Assembly (NCBI GenBank): GCA_947631865.1
Contig: CANRNF010000007.1
Location: 1 to 62,203 of the forward strand
Length of the DNA stretch: 62,203 bases
Source: an uncultured Oscillospiraceae bacterium
GTDB taxonomy: Bacteria > Bacillota > Clostridia > Oscillospirales > Oscillospiraceae
Direction of reading: 5' to 3'
Shown in pieces: positions 1 through 10,060 of the stretch. Below the pieces are notes generated by a model, which did not search any database, was not told the DNA's origin, and worked only from the letters and a program-made list of their open reading frames with translations. The translations under genes were made by a program, and so were the position numbers. How positions within the stretch are numbered: position 1 is the first letter of the stretch; every line of letters begins with the position of its first letter.

Positions 1-27
1 TCTCACCCCTTTCCTTCATTCTAGCAC

Positions 28-66
28 AAAAAGATGGTAGGCACTTTCGTGTCTACCATCTTTTTA
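28..66. terminator. Bidirectional intrinsic terminator
   Basis: A stem of about 11 bp (AAAAGATGGTA pairing with TACCATCTTTT) is flanked by A and T runs on both sides, so it can stop transcription from either direction. On the minus strand it lies just after the arabinofuranosidase stop codon and would end the sortase/arabinofuranosidase transcript. Confidence 0.85.
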
Positions 67-107
67 CCACGTCACCCGCTCGGGCCGGTCTTTTTATCAT
101 GTTGATG

Positions 108-1643
<1,536 letters not shown>

Positions 1644-2903
1644 TCAGCCGCCCTCCACCGGTATCATCAGACCGTGGACAAGAAACCGCGGGTCGTTGTA
1701 GCCGCCGGAGTAGTCGCAGGTGGACAATGTCATCAGCTGGTAGTCCGTGGACACGGCGGCGTGGGTGGCGAAGAAGGAGTGACTTGTCAGCTCGTTCAGG
1801 TAGAGCTGATAGTCGTAGTTATCGTTGAAGTAATAGGGGTAGTTGGTCATGCTGGACTCGGTGATGTGGGCCGCGATGAGCTCCACCCGGTAGTCCCCCT
1901 GGGGGGTGTAGAAGTAGATGGTGGGGTGCTGTTCATAGTAGGTGGCGTCCACGTACTTTTGCAGGGACGCGAACATGGACCCGTCCTTCATGTTGTGGCC
2001 GTAAATGATGAAGTTGTTGTACTGAGAGCCGATGTTGCACACCGAGTCGGCGAACAGGGTGCCGGAGACGTTCTCCTGCTTATCCCAGAAGCTGCGGTGC
2101 AGATAGAAGTCGTTGTCCGTGGTCTGGACTACAGGATAGTTGATGGTGGTGCCGGGGCAGTAGATATATCCTATCACGTCGCTGTTGACGCTGCGCAGAT
2201 AGTCCCAGTTCACCGTGGTGGGCGCGGCGGTGCCGCTGTCGCCGGAGCCCGCCTGGGCGTTGGGGTCGGGGGTAGCGTCCGGCTCCGCCATGTCGGACAG
2301 GGCGTTCTCCGCCAACTCGTCGTAGGCCGACCGGTCCCGCCGGTAGTCCAGCATGATGCCCAGAAGCTTGCCGCCCGCGAACAGCACGCCGAACACCAGC
2401 ACCACCACCAATATGATCAGCGGCAGGCTCTGTTTGTCCAGGCCGCGGCGGCCCCGCCAGGGCTCCGGGTCCTCATAGCGCCGGTCGTCGTAGTACTCCC
2501 GGGCCGGGCGGCGGGCGCGGTCGTCGTAGTATTCCTCCCGGCGGGCGCTCTGACGCTGACGGGGCGCGCTCTGACGTTGCCGGGGCTCGCTGGGATAGAC
2601 CCGTTCCTCGGGCGCGCGCTGGCGCTGCCGGGGCCGGGGCCTCTCCTCCTCGTATTCGTCATAATATTCCCGCTGCCGGGACGGCTGTCTTGTCTGCTGC
2701 CTCGGCTGCTGAGGCCGGGGCTGCTGTCTTGGCTGTTGCTGCTGCCGGGACGGCTGCCGGGTCTCCCGGCGGGGCTCGGGCTGAGGCTCCTCTTCCAGCC
2801 AGTCCATGTCGCCCCAGTCCATCTCAGGACCGGACGCGCGCCGGTTCTGAGGCCGGCTGCCGCCGCCCTCCTCCGGACGCAGATGGCGTCCACCCTCTGC
2901 CAT
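1644..2903 (-). CDS. srtB: Class B sortase with long basic, Gln/Pro-rich N-terminus
   Basis: The C-terminal half (about residues 230-419) is a class B sortase: catalytic His in IIYGHNM (about H303), Cys in TLSTC (C396) and Arg in NDPRF (about R406). Sortases cut a sorting signal and join surface proteins to peptidoglycan outside the membrane. A single membrane segment lies at about 160-182. The roughly 155 residues before it are low complexity, rich in Arg, Gln, Pro and acidic-Tyr patches (REYYDDR-type repeats), and are predicted to be cytoplasmic. Typical sortase B proteins are about 250 residues, so this extension is unusual. No sorting-signal substrate is encoded in the window. GH51 lies immediately downstream. 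Confidence 0.93.
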   Translation of the reverse strand: MAEGGRHLRPEEGGGSRPQNRRASGPEMDWGDMDWLEEEPQPEPRRETRQPSRQQQQPRQQPRPQQPRQQTRQPSRQREYYDEYEEERPRPRQRQRAPEERVYPSEPRQRQSAPRQRQSARREEYYDDRARRPAREYYDDRRYEDPEPWRGRRGLDKQSLPLIILVVVLVFGVLFAGGKLLGIMLDYRRDRSAYDELAENALSDMAEPDATPDPNAQAGSGDSGTAAPTTVNWDYLRSVNSDVIGYIYCPGTTINYPVVQTTDNDFYLHRSFWDKQENVSGTLFADSVCNIGSQYNNFIIYGHNMKDGSMFASLQKYVDATYYEQHPTIYFYTPQGDYRVELIAAHITESSMTNYPYYFNDNYDYQLYLNELTSHSFFATHAAVSTDYQLMTLSTCDYSGGYNDPRFLVHGLMIPVEGG

Positions 2904-3072
2904 AGGCGCCTCCTGTTCTGTCTCCCGGCCCGCGCCGGGGACGATCTGGTGCTTTCTTTGTCAGTATAGCACGATTGTAACCCTTTTGCAATCTCTTTGG
3001 GCCCTCTCACACCATGGTACGCCCGCCAATCGGCCGGTGTGAGGGGCGCGTATACTTTTTTGCAGTACCCTA

Positions 3073-3108
3073 TTGACAAGGCTGTTATGACTGTATATAC
3101 TGTATATG
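3073..3108 (+). promoter_or_regulatory. Promoter with tandem repeat operator for GntR-ABC operon
   Basis: TTGACA (3073-3078) and TATACT (3096-3101) are separated by exactly 17 bases. The -10 is embedded in a tandem repeat ACTGTATAT-ACTGTATAT (about 3090-3107), a reasonable site for autorepression by the YtrA-like GntR protein encoded directly downstream. The promoter is seen in the sequence; the operator role is inferred. Confidence 0.75.
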
Positions 3109-3130
3109 AACACTAAAGTGAGGAACCGCT

Positions 3131-3514
3131 ATGACCATCTTCATCGACAACAAGAGCGGCGCGCCCATCTACGAGCAGATATACGCCCAGCTGAAGAGTC
3201 AGATCATCAGCGGCGAGCTGCGGGAGGACGAGCTCCTCCCCTCCATCCGGAACCTGGCCAAGGACCTGCGCATCAGCGTCATCACCACCAAGCGGGCCTA
3301 TGACGAGCTGGAGCGGGAGGGCTTCATCTACACCGTGGCGGGCAAGGGTTGCTTCGTGGCGCCGAAGAACGTGGAGCTTCTGCGGGAGGAGAATCTGAAA
3401 AAGATAGAGTCCCTCTTGGGAGAGGTCTCCCGCCTGGCCGGGAGCTGCGGCCTCACGAGAAAGGACATACTGGACATGATCGAGATATTGGAGGAAGGGG
3501 ACGAACACACATGA
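3131..3514 (+). CDS. GntR-family (YtrA-type) transcriptional regulator
   Basis: This short 127-residue GntR protein has the N-terminal winged HTH beginning GAPIYEQIYAQLKSQI and the hallmark LPSIRNLAKDL, but only a short helical C-terminus instead of a large effector domain. That size and layout is the YtrA subfamily, which usually represses an ABC exporter operon located next to it. Here the ATPase gene follows with a 4-base ATGA overlap. Repression is likely autogenous through the tandem repeat on the promoter just upstream. The ligand is unknown; relatives respond to cell-wall or membrane stress. Confidence 0.93.
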   Translation: MTIFIDNKSGAPIYEQIYAQLKSQIISGELREDELLPSIRNLAKDLRISVITTKRAYDELEREGFIYTVAGKGCFVAPKNVELLREENLKKIESLLGEVSRLAGSCGLTRKDILDMIEILEEGDEHT

Positions 3515-4353
3515 ACGCCATTGAGATAAAAGGCCTGAAAAAGACCTACGGGGACTTTCACTTAGGGCCTCTGGACCTTACGCTGCCCGCCGGGTGCATC
3601 ATGGGCCTGGTGGGGGAGAACGGCGCGGGCAAGAGCACCACCATCCGGGCCCTGCTGGGCATCATAAAGCCGGACGCCGGTACGGCCTCGGTGCTGGGCG
3701 CGCCCATCGGGCCGGACATGCGCCAGGCCAAGCAGGACATGGGCGTGGTGCTGGACGAGGTGGGCTTCCCCGCCGGCCTGCGGGCGGGCCAGATCGCGAA
3801 GATCATGGCCGCGGCCTACAAAAACTGGGACCAGTCCCTCTTTGAACAGTATTTGCGGGACCTGGACATCCCCACGGACAAGAAGTTCTCCGCCCTGAGC
3901 CGGGGCAACCGGATGAAGATGGGCATCGCCGCCGCCATGAGCCATGACGCGAAGCTGCTCATCCTGGACGAACCCACCGGCGGCCTGGACCCGGTGGTCC
4001 GGGACGAGGTAGTGGACCTCTTCTCCGACTTCACCCGGGACCCGGGCCACTCCATCCTCATCAGCTCCCATATCGTCAGCGACCTGGAAAAGCTCTGCGA
4101 CTACATCGCCTTCCTCCACAAAGGGAAGCTCCTGCTCTGTGAGGAGAAGGACCGGCTTTTGGAGGAATACGGCATTTTGCAGTGCGACCAGGCGTTTTTG
4201 GACGGCCTCCCCGCCGGAGCGGCGCTGGGCAAGCGGGTCACGCCCTATCACATCGAGGCGCTGGTGCGCCGGGACGCGGTGCCCGCAGGCACGGAGATAC
4301 AGCCCGTGACCATCGAAGAGCTTTTCGTGCTGCTGGTAAAGGGGGATATGTGA
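3511..4353 (+). CDS. ABC transporter ATP-binding protein (exporter type)
   Basis: The 280-residue ABC ATPase has Walker A GENGAGKS, Walker B LLILDEPTGGLD and the switch His in SSHI. The signature helix reads LSRGNRMKMGIA, so the usual LSGGQ is altered to LSRGN, as in the YtrB/BcrA-like group. The ATG lies in the ATGA overlap with the GntR stop codon; the frame is open upstream, but that part is only the shadow of the regulator. The next gene, a membrane protein, begins on the stop codon (TGATG). Together they should form a small ABC-2 exporter controlled by the GntR repressor. The substrate cannot be read from the sequence. Confidence 0.93.
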   Translation: MNAIEIKGLKKTYGDFHLGPLDLTLPAGCIMGLVGENGAGKSTTIRALLGIIKPDAGTASVLGAPIGPDMRQAKQDMGVVLDEVGFPAGLRAGQIAKIMAAAYKNWDQSLFEQYLRDLDIPTDKKFSALSRGNRMKMGIAAAMSHDAKLLILDEPTGGLDPVVRDEVVDLFSDFTRDPGHSILISSHIVSDLEKLCDYIAFLHKGKLLLCEEKDRLLEEYGILQCDQAFLDGLPAGAALGKRVTPYHIEALVRRDAVPAGTEIQPVTIEELFVLLVKGDM

Positions 4354-4991
4354 TGAAAGCGCTGTTTTTGGCCGATCTCTATCAGCTGTGGATCAATTTC
4401 AAATTCTACGGCCTCTTTGTCGTCGTCGCCATGGGCATCACGGCCTTCTCCAGCGGGGATGGCGATCTGGGCACTTTCTTCCCTATGTACGCGGTCTTTA
4501 TGTGCTCCATGATGGGCATGAGCCTGCTGCAGCTGGACGAGGGCAGCCGCTGGAACATCTGCGCCCAGACTCTGCCCTGCACCCGCCGGGACCAGGTGAC
4601 GGGAAAATATGCCGTCACCATGGCCAGCTTCGCTGTCACCTGGATCCCCTTCGTCCTGCTCTACGCGGTGCTGGCGGTCCTGGACCGGATGACCTGGCAG
4701 ATGATGGCGGTCCAGTCGGTCCTGCTGTTGATCATGGGGCTGCTGGCCCCTGCCGTGAGTCTGCCCACCCTGTTCCGCTGGGGCAGCGCCAAGGGCCGCG
4801 TCATCTATATCGCCATGGTGATATTGATGGCCGCCGGCGTCGGGGGTGCGTTGGCCGGGCTGGCCAGTCTGGACCACCTGCCGGAGCTGTCCATGCCCCT
4901 GCTGGCGGTCCTGGCGGTGATCGTTCCCATCGCCCTGTTCATCGGCAGCTGGACCCTGTCCGTACGGTGGTATAATAAAAGAGAATTGTAA
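4353..4991 (+). CDS. ABC-2 type membrane permease subunit
   Basis: The 212-residue protein has about six hydrophobic segments (for example around 17-35, 43-60, 88-110, 118-140, 150-172 and 183-203) and a central loop with the pattern CTRRDQVTGKY that is common in ABC-2 permeases of the YtrC/ABC2_membrane_5 kind. It starts within the stop codon of the ATPase (TGATG), so translation is coupled, and it is the last gene of the GntR-ATPase-permease operon. A family A repeat and a terminator follow. It probably dimerises with the ATPase to export or extract a membrane-active compound; the substrate is unknown. Confidence 0.88.
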   Translation: MKALFLADLYQLWINFKFYGLFVVVAMGITAFSSGDGDLGTFFPMYAVFMCSMMGMSLLQLDEGSRWNICAQTLPCTRRDQVTGKYAVTMASFAVTWIPFVLLYAVLAVLDRMTWQMMAVQSVLLLIMGLLAPAVSLPTLFRWGSAKGRVIYIAMVILMAAGVGGALAGLASLDHLPELSMPLLAVLAVIVPIALFIGSWTLSVRWYNKREL

Positions 4992-5005
4992 AAGAAGCTT
5001 CATAA

Positions 5006-5118
5006 GCCCCCCTTGTTAAAGGGGGGTGGCCGCAGGGCCGGGGGGATTGCCGTTGGTCCAAGTACAATCCCTCAGTCACCGCCTAACGGCGCTGCCAGCC
5101 CCCTTTCACAAGGGGGCC
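5006..5118. repeat. Family A palindromic intergenic repeat, copy 1
   Basis: The element is about 113 bp. It begins with a GCCCCCCTTG/AAAGGGGGG hairpin followed by TGGC, and ends with the near-inverse hairpin CCCCCTTTCACAAGGGGG. Two small internal hairpins (CGCAGGGCCG region and CGCCTAACGGCG) flank a central GGGGGATTG...CAATCCC pairing. Near-identical copies occur at 36149 and 41644. It sits between an operon end and a terminator, with no open frame. Confidence 0.9.
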
Positions 5119-5130
5119 TCCATAATGAAA

Positions 5131-5157
5131 GGACGCGCTTCGCAGCGCGTCCTTTTT
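5131..5157. terminator. Intrinsic terminator
   Basis: GGACGCGCTTCG/CAGCGCGTCC forms a perfect GC-rich hairpin followed by TTTTT on the plus strand. It ends the GntR-ABC operon; with the AAA on its other side it may also slow minus-strand transcripts leaving rny. Confidence 0.9.
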
Positions 5158-5175
5158 CTATGGATCGTATGTAGT

Positions 5176-6717
5176 TTATTTCGCATACTCCACGGCCTTG
5201 GTCTCCCTCAATACATGGACCTTGATCTGGCCGGGATAGGTGAGCTCGTTTTCGATCTTCTTGGCGATGTCCCGGGCCAGGAGGGTCATCTGGTCCTCGC
5301 TGACCTGGTCGGGCTTCACCATGACCCGGATCTCCCGGCCCGCCTGGATGGCGTAGCAGGAGTCGATGCCTGGGAAGGACATGGACACCTCTTCCAGCTT
5401 CTCCAGACGCTTGACGTAGTTTTCGATGTTCTCCCGCCGGGCGCCGGGGCGGCTGGCGGAGATGGCGTCCGCCGCCTGGACGATGCAGGCGATGACCGTC
5501 TGGGGCTCCACGTCCCCGTGATGGGCGTGGATGGCGTGGATGACCTCGGGGGATTCCTTATACTTCTTGGCGATGTCCACGCCGATGGTGACGTGGCTGC
5601 CCTCCACCTCGTGGTCGATGCTCTTGCCGATGTCGTGCAGCAGGCCCGCCCGCTTGGCGGTGGCGATGTCCACGCCCAGCTCCGCGGCGATGAGCCCGGA
5701 GATGTGGGCCACCTCCATGGAGTGGTTCAGCACGTTCTGGCCGTAGCTGGTGCGGTATTTCTGCCGGCCCAGGAGCTTGATGAGCTCCGGGTGCAGGCCG
5801 TTGACGCCGGTCTCGAACACGGCCCGCTCGCCCTCGGCCTTGATGGTGGCGTTGACTTCCTTCTGGGCCTTGGCGATCATTTCCTCGATGCGGGCCGGGT
5901 GGATGCGACCGTCCGCGATGAGCTTCTCCAGGGCCAGCCGGGCGACCTCGCGGCGCACCGGGTCGAAGCAGGAGACCGTGATGGCCTCCGGGGTGTCGTC
6001 GATGATCAGGTCGACGCCGGTGAGATTTTCGATGGAGCGGATGTTCCGCCCCTCGCGGCCGATGATGCGGCCCTTCATCTCATCGTTGGGCAGGTTCACC
6101 ACGGAGACGGTGACCTCGCTGGCATGGTCGGCGGCGCAGCGCTGGATGGCCAGGGCGATGACCTCCCTGGCGCGCTGGTCGGCCTCCTCCTTGAATTGTG
6201 CCTCGATCTCCCGTACCTTGACGGCCTGTTCGTGTGTCACCTCGCTCGCAAGGGATTCGATGAGGAGGTTCTTGGCCTCCTCGGCGGTGTAGCCGGAGAT
6301 GTGTTCCAGGACCTCCAGCTGACTGTTCTTCAGCTTCTGGACCTCTTCCTCCTGGGCCTCGACCTCGCTGATCTTCTTGGTCAGCAGCTCGTTCTTCCGG
6401 TCGATGGCGTCGGTCTTCCTGTCCAGGTGCTCTTCCTTCTGCTGTAAGCGGTGCTCCTGCTTGGAAAGCTCCGCTCGTCTCTCCTTGACCTCGCGCTCAT
6501 ATTCGGCGCGGTTCTTGTGTATCTCTTCCTTTGCCTCCAGGAGCGCCTCGCGCTTTTTGCTCTCCCCGGATTTTATGGCTTCGTTAAGTATCCGTTTCGC
6601 TTCCTCCTCTGCGGAGCCGATCTCCCGCTCGCCCACACGCTTGCGGTATATCACGCCCGAGCCGAAGCCCAGGACCAGGCCCACGAGGATAAGAAGGATC
6701 GTTAACCATACAGGCAT
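5176..6717 (-). CDS. rny: Ribonuclease Y
   Basis: RNase Y is the membrane-anchored endonuclease that starts mRNA decay in many Firmicutes. The protein is 513 residues: one N-terminal membrane helix (about 3-21, with the Gly-rich LGFGSGV), a long charged coiled coil (about 30-200), a KH RNA-binding domain with [12 protein letters not shown], and an HD domain with LLHDIGKS and the later HHGD. Length and order are exactly those of the family. A GTG five codons upstream overlaps the AGGAGGT ribosome binding site (6731-6737), so the ATG at 6717 is the better start. It stands alone between two terminators. Confidence 0.97.
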   Translation of the reverse strand: MPVWLTILLILVGLVLGFGSGVIYRKRVGEREIGSAEEEAKRILNEAIKSGESKKREALLEAKEEIHKNRAEYEREVKERRAELSKQEHRLQQKEEHLDRKTDAIDRKNELLTKKISEVEAQEEEVQKLKNSQLEVLEHISGYTAEEAKNLLIESLASEVTHEQAVKVREIEAQFKEEADQRAREVIALAIQRCAADHASEVTVSVVNLPNDEMKGRIIGREGRNIRSIENLTGVDLIIDDTPEAITVSCFDPVRREVARLALEKLIADGRIHPARIEEMIAKAQKEVNATIKAEGERAVFETGVNGLHPELIKLLGRQKYRTSYGQNVLNHSMEVAHISGLIAAELGVDIATAKRAGLLHDIGKSIDHEVEGSHVTIGVDIAKKYKESPEVIHAIHAHHGDVEPQTVIACIVQAADAISASRPGARRENIENYVKRLEKLEEVSMSFPGIDSCYAIQAGREIRVMVKPDQVSEDQMTLLARDIAKKIENELTYPGQIKVHVLRETKAVEYAK

Positions 6718-6891
6718 TGTAAGTATACACACCTCCTATCCTATTCAGTTTTCGCATACGGCGGGTATCAAGCACCCCATCCGATAAATCAAGGACGCAA
6801 CAGCGGGAAATACATCCAATCCTCCCACTGTAACTAATTAATTTTAATGCCGTTTTGTTTTTATGTCAAGTATAAACTTCTTTTATTTTCC

Positions 6892-6922
6892 AAAAAAGGA
6901 GGCGCCCTCCGGAGAGAGCGCC
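6892..6922 (-). terminator. Terminator of lysine-controlled ABC operon
   Basis: On the minus strand, GGCGCTCTCTCC pairs with GGAGGGCGCC and is followed by TCCTTTTTT. It lies directly after the stop codon of the ATPase gene and ends the three-gene amino-acid transporter operon. Confidence 0.85.
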
Positions 6923-6936
6923 GCATTGCGGTGTTT

Positions 6937-7677
6937 TCAGTTGTTCCTGAATCGTGACAGGAAATCCTTCGTCTCCTGCTTCTGGGGGTCGCCCAGCACC
7001 TGGGCCGGGGAACCCTGCTCGCAGATGACGCCCTGGTTCATGTACACCACCTGGGTGGATACGTCCCGGGCGAAGGCCATTTCGTGGGTCACCACCAGCA
7101 TGGTCATGCCGCCGGATGCCAGGTCCTGCATGACGGCCAGCACCTCGCCCACCATCTCCGGGTCCAGGGCGGAGGTGGGCTCGTCGAACAGCAGCACCTC
7201 GGGGCCCATGGCCAGGGCCCGGGCGATGGCGACGCGCTGCTTCTGGCCGCCGGACAGCTGCCGGGGCTTGGCGTTGATGTAGGGGGCCATGCCAACCTGC
7301 TGCAGATAGCGGATGGCGGTCTCCTTCGCCTCGGCCTGGGACTTTTTCAGCACCTTCATCTGGCCCACCATGCAGTTTTTGAGGACCGACATGTTGTTGA
7401 AGAGGTTGAAGGATTGAAACACCATGCCCACATGGGAGCGGTATTCCGGGGCGTTCACTCCCCGGCCGGTCACGTCCTTGCCATGGAAGAGGATCTCCCC
7501 GCTGGTGGGGGTCTCCAGCAGATTCACGCACCGCAGAAGGGTGCTCTTGCCGGAGCCGGAGGCGCCGATGATGGCGGTCACGTCCCCCTTGGAGACGGTG
7601 AAGTCGATGTCGCGGAGCACCTCGTGGGAGCCAAAGCTCTTGGACAGGTGGCGTATCTCAAGGATGGTATCTGCCAT
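6937..7677 (-). CDS. Polar amino acid ABC transporter ATP-binding protein
   Basis: The 246-residue GlnQ/HisP-type ATPase has Walker [11 protein letters not shown]-loop VFQSFNLF, signature [15 protein letters not shown], Walker [14 protein letters not shown] and switch His in VTHEM. It powers uptake of a polar amino acid together with the permease and binding protein encoded upstream. The start at 7677 (MADTIL) has a GGGGGG-type ribosome binding site; an in-frame ATG 12 codons upstream lies inside the permease gene and is not preferred. Only one base separates it from the permease stop codon. The lysine riboswitch in front of the operon makes lysine, or a lysine precursor, the most likely substrate. 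Confidence 0.95.
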   Translation of the reverse strand: MADTILEIRHLSKSFGSHEVLRDIDFTVSKGDVTAIIGASGSGKSTLLRCVNLLETPTSGEILFHGKDVTGRGVNAPEYRSHVGMVFQSFNLFNNMSVLKNCMVGQMKVLKKSQAEAKETAIRYLQQVGMAPYINAKPRQLSGGQKQRVAIARALAMGPEVLLFDEPTSALDPEMVGEVLAVMQDLASGGMTMLVVTHEMAFARDVSTQVVYMNQGVICEQGSPAQVLGDPQKQETKDFLSRFRNN

Positions 7678-7678
7678 G

Positions 7679-8563
7679 TCACCGGTCCCCCCTCTGCTTG
7701 CCGAATTTGACATCCTGGATCACCTGGTCCCGGGAGGGCTTGTGCCGCTCGTCGAAGGGCGTGCCCTTGTCGGGGTAATTGTAGGTGCCCGCGGCCATGA
7801 CCAGCCGGTCGTCGTTCACCAGCTCATAGTTGTCCGAGCCGTCCAGGTGCTTTTCCAGCCACCGCAGCAGGAAGCTGGCCGCCAGGGTCAGGCACAGGTA
7901 CCCCACCATCTCGATGGCGGCGGAGGGGAAGTATTTCAGATTGTTGCCCACGATGTTCCGGTGGGTGGCGAAAAACTCCACGAAGCCGATGACGAACATC
8001 ACGGAGGTGTCCTTGATGTTGATGATGAAGTTGTTGCCGATCTGGGGAATGATGTTCCTCAGGGCCTGGGGCAGGATGACGTTCATCATGGTCTGCACGT
8101 GGGTCATGCCGATGGCCTTGGCGCCCTCGGTCTGGCCCGGGTCGATGGAGATGATGCCGCCCCGGACGGACTCGGCCATGTAGGCGCCGGTGTTGATGGA
8201 CACCACCAGCAATGACGCGATCCAGATGCCGCTGTTGCCTTTGAAGGCCACGGCCCCGTCGGTGAAGTAGGGCAGGCCGTAGTAGATGAACACCGCCTGG
8301 AGCACCATGGGGGTGCCCCGGAAGACCTCCACGTATATCCGGACCATCACCCGGATGGCCGCCAGGACGAACCGCTTCACCGGGTTGTCCGTCTTGCTGT
8401 GGGGGATGGTGTTGAGGATACCGCAGAGAAAGCCGATGACGCACCCGGCCAGGGTGGCGGCGATGGCCACGATGAGGGTGTTACGGATGCCCGTCAGGTA
8501 GGCGGGCATGTATGTCCCCCACAGCAGGGAGATATCGTCGATGAGCTTGGCGAACTTATTCAC
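7679..8563 (-). CDS. Amino acid ABC transporter permease (HisM/GlnP type)
   Basis: The 294-residue inner-membrane permease shows the family N-terminus [19 protein letters not shown] and the EAA-like coupling segment around [20 protein letters not shown], which contacts the ATPase. Membrane helices are evident at about 21-50, 75-100, 115-140 and 195-265. A C-terminal tail of about 60 residues after the last helix is longer than in most relatives. It lies between the binding protein gene (separated by a family B repeat) and the ATPase gene. As the only permease gene present it probably forms a homodimer. Confidence 0.94.
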   Translation of the reverse strand: MNKFAKLIDDISLLWGTYMPAYLTGIRNTLIVAIAATLAGCVIGFLCGILNTIPHSKTDNPVKRFVLAAIRVMVRIYVEVFRGTPMVLQAVFIYYGLPYFTDGAVAFKGNSGIWIASLLVVSINTGAYMAESVRGGIISIDPGQTEGAKAIGMTHVQTMMNVILPQALRNIIPQIGNNFIINIKDTSVMFVIGFVEFFATHRNIVGNNLKYFPSAAIEMVGYLCLTLAASFLLRWLEKHLDGSDNYELVNDDRLVMAAGTYNYPDKGTPFDERHKPSRDQVIQDVKFGKQRGDR

Positions 8564-8608
8564 AGGGAAGCTCCTTTTCGTTGCGCCGCAGGCGCACTAT
8601 ATCGAAAG

Positions 8609-8682
8609 GCTCCCTCTGACGAGGGAGCTGTCAGCGCCGTGGCGCTGACTGAGGGAGAGACCGTTATCTCTCCCCCAGTCTC
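8609..8682. repeat. Family B palindromic repeat, incomplete, inside an operon
   Basis: The first hairpin (GGCTCCCTCTGACGAGGGAGC), the second hairpin (GTCAGCGCC/GGCGCTGAC) and the central GGGAGAGA...TCTCTCCC pairing of family B are present; the last outer hairpin is missing. It lies between the binding protein and permease genes of one operon, so it will be transcribed as a strong stem-loop. Confidence 0.85.
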
Positions 8683-8691
8683 AGAATGTTC

Positions 8692-9606
8692 TTACACCTC
8701 AGGCTGTACGGCGATGGCCTGGTCCATGAGGGCGTTGAACTGATCGGCGTCCAGCTCGCCCACCACGGCGTTGATGGCGTCCAGCAGCTCGGTGTTGCCC
8801 TTCAGGACGGAGATACCGATGTTGACCTCCTCGTCGGACACGTCGAAGTCGTCGTCGGAGCCGGAGAAGTCCAGGATGACCAGATCGTCATAGGTGCTCA
8901 CGGCGCCCAGGGCGGTGGGCATGTCGGTGCAGATGAAGTCCACGGTGCCGCTCTCCACGGCCATGATCATGGCGGGGGCAGTCTCGGCCTCGGGCATCAT
9001 CTCGGCGCCCTCGATCTGGGGCAGGCAGGTGTCATACCAGATGGTGCCGGTCTGGGCGGTGCAGGTGCCGCCGGCCAGGTCGCTCAGACCCTGGGCGTCG
9101 GCAAAGTCGCTGTCCGCCTTGGTCACGCACACGATGGAGGCGTAGATGTAGGGGCCCGCCATGTCCACTTCCTGCAGCCGGTCGGCGGTCATGGACTGGC
9201 CGGCGATGTTGGCGTCCAGAGTGCCGGAGGCCAGCGCCGGGCAGAGCCCGCCCCAATCCACGGCCATGACCTCAAGGTCCCAGCCGTAGGCGTCGCAGAT
9301 GCGCTGGGCCATCATCACGTCGTAACCGTTGGCATAGGCGCCGGGGTTGTTGACGATGGGCACGGCGCCGTTGGAGTCGTCCATCTGGGTCCAGTTGTAG
9401 GGGGCGTAGGCGCACTCCATGCCCACGGTGAACACGCCGTCTTCCAGGCCGGGGATGGCGCTGGTGTCCACATCGGTGAAGTCGGGGACTTCGGGGATAG
9501 TGACCTCTTCGGTCTCGGCGGCCTCTTCGGCCTCGGCGGCAAAGGCGGCGGCGCTCATGCTGAGCACCAGGCACAGGGCCATCAGGATAGCGGTGATTCT
9601 TCTCAT
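8692..9606 (-). CDS. Amino acid ABC transporter substrate-binding protein
   Basis: The 304-residue family 3 solute-binding protein is secreted: an N-terminal signal peptide (MRRITAILMALCLVLS, probable cut after AAAFA) is followed by an acidic linker and the SBP_bac_3 core with GYDVMMAQRIC and SGTLDANIAGQSMTADR. There is no lipobox cysteine at the cut site, which is unusual for a Gram-positive binding protein, so retention at the cell surface is unexplained. The ATG at 9606 has an AAGGAG site about 9 bases upstream. It is the first gene of the operon and is preceded by a leader of about 330 bases containing a lysine riboswitch and its terminator. Confidence 0.94.
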   Translation of the reverse strand: MRRITAILMALCLVLSMSAAAFAAEAEEAAETEEVTIPEVPDFTDVDTSAIPGLEDGVFTVGMECAYAPYNWTQMDDSNGAVPIVNNPGAYANGYDVMMAQRICDAYGWDLEVMAVDWGGLCPALASGTLDANIAGQSMTADRLQEVDMAGPYIYASIVCVTKADSDFADAQGLSDLAGGTCTAQTGTIWYDTCLPQIEGAEMMPEAETAPAMIMAVESGTVDFICTDMPTALGAVSTYDDLVILDFSGSDDDFDVSDEEVNIGISVLKGNTELLDAINAVVGELDADQFNALMDQAIAVQPEV

Positions 9607-9684
9607 TGTTTTGTTCTCCTTTTTAAAAATTCTTTCCGGCGCCGTTTGAATTTGTTTCCGGCGGCGGCGCCCCTCCGCCGGGAA

Positions 9685-9714
9685 CAAAAATTGGATCGCT
9701 TTGTCAAGCGATCC
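9685..9714 (-). terminator. Riboswitch-controlled transcription terminator
   Basis: On the minus strand GGATCGCTT-GACA-AAGCGATCC makes a perfect 9-bp hairpin followed by AATTTTTG. It stands between the lysine aptamer and the first structural gene, where an off-switch terminator is expected. Confidence 0.92.
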
Positions 9715-9758
9715 ACGGAAATCTCAGGTTGCGCCCGCGAGGGGCTTTCCATCGGCCA

Positions 9759-9921
9759 TGACAGCGCTCCACAAATTCATGTGACAGTCCGGCGGATGTT
9801 CTCCGTCGGCCCAGCGGGAGGGGAGCAGACACTCTCCACTCGCTTCGGCGGCGTTCCCTTTCCCCGGTCCCGGCTGTCTGGCCTTGGGAGCGGATACTCT
9901 TGAAAACCGCGCCTCTGTTCA
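9759..9921 (-). promoter_or_regulatory. Lysine riboswitch (L-box) aptamer
   Basis: The minus strand carries the conserved L-box landmarks in order: AGAGGCGCG, TTTTCAAGAGTA, GGAAAGGGAACGCCGCCGAAG, GACGGAGAACA, GACTGTCAC and TTTGTGGAGCGCTGTCA. A P1 stem forms between TGAACAG (5' side) and CTGTCA (3' side), and a P5 stem between CACA and TGTG. In this family lysine binding stabilises the aptamer and allows the downstream terminator to form, turning the operon off. This identifies the transporter as lysine-responsive. The aptamer fold was traced by eye, not computed. Confidence 0.92.
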
Positions 9922-9942
9922 AGCGATTCAATTTTCGAGCGT

Positions 9943-9971
9943 ATGATACCATCGCTTTTGCGCCCTGTCAA
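9943..9971 (-). promoter_or_regulatory. Promoter of lysine-riboswitch operon
   Basis: On the minus strand TTGACA (9971-9966) and TATCAT (9948-9943) are 17 bases apart. Transcription would start some 15 bases before the P1 stem of the lysine aptamer. Confidence 0.85.
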
Positions 9972-10060
9972 CCGCTCAGGGCGGATTTTGTAGGAATAGA
10001 TAAACCGTTCCGGGGCTTTTCCGCTTTCCTTTAGTAAATCGCAACAGCAAAATGCCCATT

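Noticed and set aside
6717-6732. GTG start for RNase Y five codons upstream
   Set aside because: That GTG overlaps the AGGAGGT ribosome binding site that serves the ATG at 6717.
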